From JBEKCP01 sp050014815 (GTDB lineage Bacteria; Planctomycetota; Planctomycetia; Pirellulales; Thermoguttaceae): 11,024 nucleotides of DNA. This document shows positions 5,808 to 11,024 of the stretch, in pieces. The notes beneath the pieces were generated by a model that was not told the origin of the DNA, did not search any database, and saw nothing but the letters and a program-made list of their open reading frames with translations. The stretch spans positions 1 through 11,024 of the forward strand of contig JBEKCP010000128.1 of the NCBI GenBank assembly GCA_050014815.1. The letters are read 5' to 3'. A program made the translations under genes and the position numbers. The stretch's first letter is position 1; every line of letters begins with the position of its first letter.

Positions 5808-5842
5808 CGCGTCGCTACCTGGCCCGACCCCTCCCGCGGATG

Positions 5843-5848
5843 TATACT
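5843..5848 (+). promoter_or_regulatory. Possible -10 element of uvrD
   Basis: TATACT at 5843-5848 lies 50 nt before the GTG start of the helicase gene, just after the perfect inverted repeat. The sequence 17 nt upstream (TGGCCC) is a poor -35, so this is a weak assignment. Confidence 0.25.
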
Positions 5849-5867
5849 CGATACCTGTCGCCTCTTG

Positions 5868-5895
5868 CCAGCCACCAGCCACCAGCCACCAGCCA
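5868..5895. repeat. Four tandem CCAGCCA heptamers just before the uvrD start
   Basis: Four exact copies of the 7-mer CCAGCCA run from 5868 to 5895 and end 3 nt before the GTG start codon at 5899. They take the place where a ribosome binding site would be expected. Seven-base units shift the reading frame when copy number changes, so this is non-coding leader sequence. Confidence 0.95.
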
Positions 5896-5898
5896 CTT

Positions 5899-8169
5899 GT
5901 GTCTGCCGAACTCCTGCTAGACCTGACGCCATCCCAGCGGGAGGCCGTCGTACAGGTCGAGGGGCCCCTGCTGATCCTCGCCGGGCCCGGCAGCGGCAAA
6001 ACCCGGGTCATTACCCACCGCATCGCATGGCTCCTGGCCCAAGGGATTCCCGACCACCAGATCCTCGCGCTGACGTTTACCAACAAGGCGGCCGACGAAA
6101 TGGGCAGCCGGGTCGAGCGGCTCGCCCCCGGCCGATCCACCTGGATCGGCACCTTCCACCGGTTCTGCGCCCGATTACTCCGGAAATACGCCCCCCTGGT
6201 CGGTCTCCAGGAGAACTTCACGATTTACGACGCCGGCGACAGCACGACGGCCTTGAACCGGACCCTGGCACAATTGAAGATCGATCCGGCCTTCGTCTCA
6301 GGGGAGTCGGTCGCCCGCGCCGTCAGTTGGGCCAAGAACAACCTGATCCTGCCCGAGCAGTACGCGCCGCAGCCTGGCCATCCCCTGGGCAACGTCGTGC
6401 AGCAAGTCTACCCAGCTTACCAAGCCCGGCTGCGGACTTCCAATGCCGTCGACTTCGACGACCTGCTCCTCCACGTCGCCACGCTCTTGGGCGACAACCC
6501 GGAGATCCGCCAGTCGCTCGACGAGCGATACCGCTTCATCCTCGTGGACGAGTACCAGGACACGAACCTCGCGCAGTACGCCATCGTCCGGGCCCTATCG
6601 ATCGACCACCCCAACCTGGCCGTAACCGGCGATCCGGACCAATCCATCTACGGCTGGCGGGGCGCGAACCTGAACAACATCCTCGAGTTCGAGCGGGCCT
6701 TTCCGGAGGTCCGGGTCGTTCGCTTGGAGCGGAACTACCGGAGCACCCAGCGGATCCTTCGCGTGGCCGCCCACCTCATCTCGCACAACGTCCGCCGCAA
6801 GGAGAAGGCACTTTACACGGAGAACAGCCTGGGGGAGCCGGTCCGGCTGGTCAGCTATCCGACCGAGAAGGACGAAGCGGAGGACATCGCCGCGGGAATC
6901 GCCGGCGAGATCCGCGCCGGGCGCCGCCGGGCCCGCGACTTCGCCGTCTTCTACCGCACCAACGCCTTGAGCCGGGCATTCGAGTTCGCCTTGCGGGACG
7001 CCGGCGTCCCCTACCAGTTGGTCCGCGGCGTCGAGTTCTTCCAACGCAAGGAGATCAAGGACCTCCTGGCGTATCTGCAACTGGTCAATAACCCGGCCGA
7101 CGAACTGGCCCTCTTGCGGGTAATCAACACGCCGGCCCGGGGCATCGGAAAGACGACCATCGAGCGGCTCGGTGAGCACGCCGCCCGCCGGGGACTGACG
7201 CTCCTGGAGGCCGCGCGGCAGGTCGGCCGGATCGAGTCGATCGGAAAGCGTCCCGCCGCCCGGATGGGTCAGTTCGTCGAGTCCTTCGACCGACTGGCCG
7301 CGGCAGCGGGTGTCCCGATGGAAGAACTCCTCGGACTCGTCCTGACCGAGACGGGCTGGGAAGACCTCTGGAAGGCATCCGGCGACGAGGACGACGACCA
7401 GCGGCTGGCCAACGCCCAGGAACTCCTGACCGTCGCCCGCGAGTTCGACGATCGCCACGGCGGCGCCGGACACCTCGAGGCGTTCCTCGAGGAGACCGCC
7501 CTGGTGAACGACACCGACGACTGGGAGGAGCAGCGAGACCGGGTGACCCTGATGACGCTCCATGCCTCGAAGGGACTGGAGTTCCCCGTCGTCTATCTCG
7601 TGGCGGTCGAAGAGGGGCTGCTGCCCCATGAACGAAGCCGGCAGCACCCCGACCAGATGGAGGAGGAACGCCGACTGATGTTCGTGGGAATCACCCGTAC
7701 CCGGCAGCGGCTCCAAATCAGCCTGGTCCGGCACCGCGATTTTCGGGGGCAGCGGAAGACGGCCATCCCGAGCTCGTTCCTCATGGACCTTCCGCGGTCG
7801 GAGATGGAGTTAGTCGGAATCGAAAGCCGGCGGCCGGAGGGGGCCGACATCGAGAATATCCCCCAAGGGGTGGCCGAACCGGTCATCCGGTGGCCGCAGC
7901 GGTCGGCCAAGACCGTCCCCGCAACACCTCTGGCCGGGCTGACCACCGCCGCCGAACTGGCCAACGGCGGAGCACCTTCCCCGCCGCCCGACCCGGACGC
8001 CTTCCAGCACGGCATGCTGGTCCTGCACCCGCAGCACGGCCTGGGGCGGATCGTTGCCTTGAGCGGCAGCGGGCCCCAGCGGCGGGCCACGGTCGATTTC
8101 ACCTCGTCGGCGGGGCGTCGGAAGTTCCTCCTGGTCGAAAGCCCCTTATTGCCGGTGAGGAAGGAATGA
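5899..8169 (+). CDS. uvrD: ATP-dependent DNA helicase UvrD/PcrA
   Basis: Superfamily 1A 3'-5' DNA helicase of nucleotide excision and mismatch repair; in PcrA-type members also replication-fork and RNA polymerase clearance. 756 residues, close to the usual 720-750. Motifs in order: Q motif Gln13; Walker A GPGSGKT (29-35); Ia LTFTNKAADEM (58-68); II VDEYQDTN (216-223); III GDPDQSIYGWRGA (244-256); IV LERNYRST (276-283); V TLHASKGLE (553-561); VI EEERRLMFVGITRTRQ (about 588-603), with Thr601 where Ala is usual. The C-terminus, from Gly705 (GMLVLHPQHGLGRIV to LLPV), matches the PcrA/UvrD Tudor-like domain that binds RNA polymerase. The start is GTG at 5899, directly behind a heptamer repeat and without a Shine-Dalgarno sequence. 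A start further downstream would lose the N-terminal Q-motif region. It is a single gene, divergent from the alpha-CTD cluster. Confidence 0.97.
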   Translation: MSAELLLDLTPSQREAVVQVEGPLLILAGPGSGKTRVITHRIAWLLAQGIPDHQILALTFTNKAADEMGSRVERLAPGRSTWIGTFHRFCARLLRKYAPLVGLQENFTIYDAGDSTTALNRTLAQLKIDPAFVSGESVARAVSWAKNNLILPEQYAPQPGHPLGNVVQQVYPAYQARLRTSNAVDFDDLLLHVATLLGDNPEIRQSLDERYRFILVDEYQDTNLAQYAIVRALSIDHPNLAVTGDPDQSIYGWRGANLNNILEFERAFPEVRVVRLERNYRSTQRILRVAAHLISHNVRRKEKALYTENSLGEPVRLVSYPTEKDEAEDIAAGIAGEIRAGRRRARDFAVFYRTNALSRAFEFALRDAGVPYQLVRGVEFFQRKEIKDLLAYLQLVNNPADELALLRVINTPARGIGKTTIERLGEHAARRGLTLLEAARQVGRIESIGKRPAARMGQFVESFDRLAAAAGVPMEELLGLVLTETGWEDLWKASGDEDDDQRLANAQELLTVAREFDDRHGGAGHLEAFLEETALVNDTDDWEEQRDRVTLMTLHASKGLEFPVVYLVAVEEGLLPHERSRQHPDQMEEERRLMFVGITRTRQRLQISLVRHRDFRGQRKTAIPSSFLMDLPRSEMELVGIESRRPEGADIENIPQGVAEPVIRWPQRSAKTVPATPLAGLTTAAELANGGAPSPPPDPDAFQHGMLVLHPQHGLGRIVALSGSGPQRRATVDFTSSAGRRKFLLVESPLLPVRKE

Positions 8170-8234
8170 CTCCCCACGCTCCTTTGGAAGAGGAGAGTTG
8201 TTGTTGGACGGGCGATAAGGCCCTTCCGGCGGCG

Positions 8235-8263
8235 TTGCCATCGGTTCCGGCGGCAGATATAAT
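8235..8263 (+). promoter_or_regulatory. Sigma70-type promoter of rpsA
   Basis: TTGCCA (8235-8240) and a perfect TATAAT (8258-8263) are separated by exactly 17 nt. Transcription should begin near 8270, giving a leader of about 95 nt before the S1 start codon. This is the best promoter match in the window. The 8170-8364 intergenic stretch otherwise shows no gene. Confidence 0.7.
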
Positions 8264-8364
8264 GACCGGTTCTCGACGGCCCGCGGACAGTCCCTTGCGT
8301 CGAGGGACCGGGTGGACGAGGCAGTCATGTACGTCTGTTTTTGGGAACGAAACGAAACAATTCT

Positions 8365-10164
<1,800 letters not shown>

Positions 10165-10187
10165 GGCGGAAGAGGGAACTCAGATTG

Positions 10188-10264
10188 CGTTTAGCGGGCG
10201 GGCTTGCCCGCCGAGCACCGGATGGCCCACGGTTCACTCGCCGGGCAAGCCCGCCCGCTAAACG
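10188..10264. repeat. TTTAGCGGGCGGGC-type palindromic element, copy B
   Basis: Arms 10188-10210 and 10242-10264 are exact reverse complements over 23 nt, around a 31-nt spacer. The left 26 nt equal the left end of copy A at 3383. It starts 24 nt after the rpsA stop codon. No T-run follows, so it resembles an inserted element, although the hairpin could stabilise the 3' end of the rpsA transcript. Confidence 0.9.
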
Positions 10265-10299
10265 TGCTCAACCCGACAGTTTGGGCGTGCCAGAGTACT

Positions 10300-10359
10300 G
10301 GCCGTACGACCGTTGCGAACGGCGCCATCCGAAAGGGCGGCAAAGGCCAACCGTCGGCC
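10300..10359 (+). other. Possible structured RNA leader ahead of the sigma factor gene
   Basis: A bulged outer stem can form between GGCCG-ACG-GTTG (10300-10304, 10306-10308, 10312-10315) and CAAC-CGT-CGGCC (10348-10359). It encloses a GAAA-capped hairpin around CCATCCGAAAGGGCGG. It lies 20 nt upstream of a terminator-like hairpin, the arrangement of an attenuator or riboswitch. In such GC-rich DNA this folding can arise by chance, and I do not assign a class. Confidence 0.22.
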
Positions 10360-10378
10360 GCGTATCTTTCGATTCCGC

Positions 10379-10413
10379 CCCCGCCGGTCACGACCGGCGG
10401 GGTCGTTCTTTTC
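10379..10413 (+). terminator. Intrinsic terminator-like hairpin between rpsA and the sigma factor gene
   Basis: CCCCGCCGGTC (10379-10389) and GACCGGCGGGG (10392-10402) are exact reverse complements, giving a very stable hairpin. The pyrimidine-rich TCGTTCTTTTC follows at 10403-10413. This could end rpsA transcription or act as an attenuator for the sigma factor gene, whose start lies 126 nt further on. The rest of 10165-10538 shows no convincing gene. Confidence 0.5.
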
Positions 10414-10538
10414 GGTACGGACGAAAAGCCGCCTATTTCCCCCCCAGTTCATCCACTGCACGCTTCCTTGCAGAAACCAGCGCCGGCACGTCGATGTTGT
10501 GTCTACACCCGAGCGTTCCAGACCCTGCGCACACTGCC

Positions 10539-11024
10539 ATGCCCAACACGCGACGCCGACCCCTAGCCAACGTGCAATCTCCGCTGGAGACCTACCTCCG
10601 CGAGATCAACGAGACTTCGCTCTTGTCGGCCGTGGACGAGCAGGAGCTGGCGGCCGCCATCGGCCATGGCGACGTCCAGGCCCGCGACCGCATGGTCCGG
10701 GCGAATCTCCGGCTGGTGGTCAACATTGCTCGGGGGTACACGGGCAAGGGCCTGGGGCTTCAAGACCTGATCGAGGAGGGAAACCTGGGCCTCTTGCGGG
10801 CGGTCGAGGGCTTCGATCCGGCCGTGGGCACCCGCTTCTCGACCTACGCCAGCTACTGGATCAAGCAGTCGATCAAGCGGGCGCTGATCAATACGGCCAA
10901 GACGATCCGTATCCCGGCCTACATGGTCGAGCTCTTGTCGAAGTGGCGGCGGGCCAGCACCCGGCTGGGCGAGGAGCTTGGCCGCACCCCCACGCCCGAG
11001 GAAGTGGCCCGCGTCTTGGGCCTG
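10539..11024 (+). CDS. Sigma70-family RNA polymerase sigma factor, C-terminus beyond the window edge
   Basis: The first 162 residues of a primary-like (group 1/2) sigma factor without an extended region 1.1. Region 1.2 is near 14-47 (SPLETYLREINETSLLSAVD). Region 2 is near 48-121 and includes RANLRLVVNIARGYTGKGLG, DLIEEGNLGLLRAVEGFDP and FSTYASYWIKQSIKRAL, followed by KTIRIP. Region 3 begins after that (AYMVELLSKWRRASTRLGEE). Region 4 lies beyond the edge. In region 2.4, the residue equivalent to E. coli sigma70 Gln437 is kept, Trp433 is Tyr, and Thr440 is Lys. ATG at 10539 (MPNTRRRPLANVQ) is the likely start; there is no Shine-Dalgarno sequence, and GTG at 10572 is an alternative. It directs RNA polymerase to a promoter class I cannot specify. 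It follows rpsA after 374 nt containing a repeat and a terminator-like hairpin, so it is probably a separate transcription unit. Confidence 0.93.
   Translation, partial: MPNTRRRPLANVQSPLETYLREINETSLLSAVDEQELAAAIGHGDVQARDRMVRANLRLVVNIARGYTGKGLGLQDLIEEGNLGLLRAVEGFDPAVGTRFSTYASYWIKQSIKRALINTAKTIRIPAYMVELLSKWRRASTRLGEELGRTPTPEEVARVLGL

Noticed and set aside
5868..5895. CRISPR-like array
   Set aside because: These are contiguous 7-mers without spacers. No CRISPR array, tRNA or rRNA was recognised in the window.
6595..7734. 379-codon minus-strand open frame
   Set aside because: It lies wholly within uvrD on the opposite strand, and uvrD's motifs show which strand is coding.
10300..10360. Cyclic-di-GMP-I (GEMM) riboswitch
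   Set aside because: Only a GCAAAG-like joint and a GAAA-capped hairpin are suggestive. The conserved 5' part of the motif is missing, so no class was assigned.

Overview
The window is GC-rich, densely coded bacterial DNA. It most likely comes from a planctomycete of the Pirellulales type. The evidence is a free-standing RNA polymerase alpha C-terminal-domain protein, a secreted protein with a CX4CH heme-type motif in a cytochrome-like segment, a primary-like sigma factor with an unusual region 2.4, frequent absence of Shine-Dalgarno sequences, and many palindromic intergenic repeats. No marker in the window proves the phylum, so this is an inference.

Layout. 1-896 (minus) is the N-terminal part of a NosY-like ABC-2 permease, cut by the window edge, preceded on the same strand by an acylphosphatase (973-1257). 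A divergent secreted protein with a heme-c-like motif lies at 1331-2539 (plus). 2687-5580 is a minus-strand cluster read in the order alpha-CTD-like protein, DUF3592/arrestin-like membrane protein, small arrestin-like protein, P-loop ATPase. Its junctions are a 5-nt gap, a 4-nt ATGA overlap, and a 94-nt gap that is almost entirely a palindromic repeat. The rightward half is housekeeping: a UvrD/PcrA helicase (5899-8169), six-domain ribosomal protein S1 (8365-10164) with a good sigma70-type promoter, and the start of a sigma70-family factor (10539 to the right edge).

The cluster at 2687-5580 is the least characterised part. It pairs a possible DNA- or RNA-polymerase-binding protein with a four-helix membrane protein, a second arrestin-like beta-sandwich and a small ATPase. 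I cannot assign it a function.

The most striking non-genic signal is the number of palindromic elements. At least four sequence families occur: a GGGGACAGTCCC type (2995-3071 and 5601-5644), a TTTAGCGGGCGGGC type (3383-3470 and 10188-10264), a perfect 29-bp inverted repeat (5738-5807) and a GGTGGG...CCCACC hairpin (2559-2606). The copy at 2995-3071 lies inside the ATPase gene without breaking its frame, just before Walker B, and so appears to have become about 25 residues of protein.
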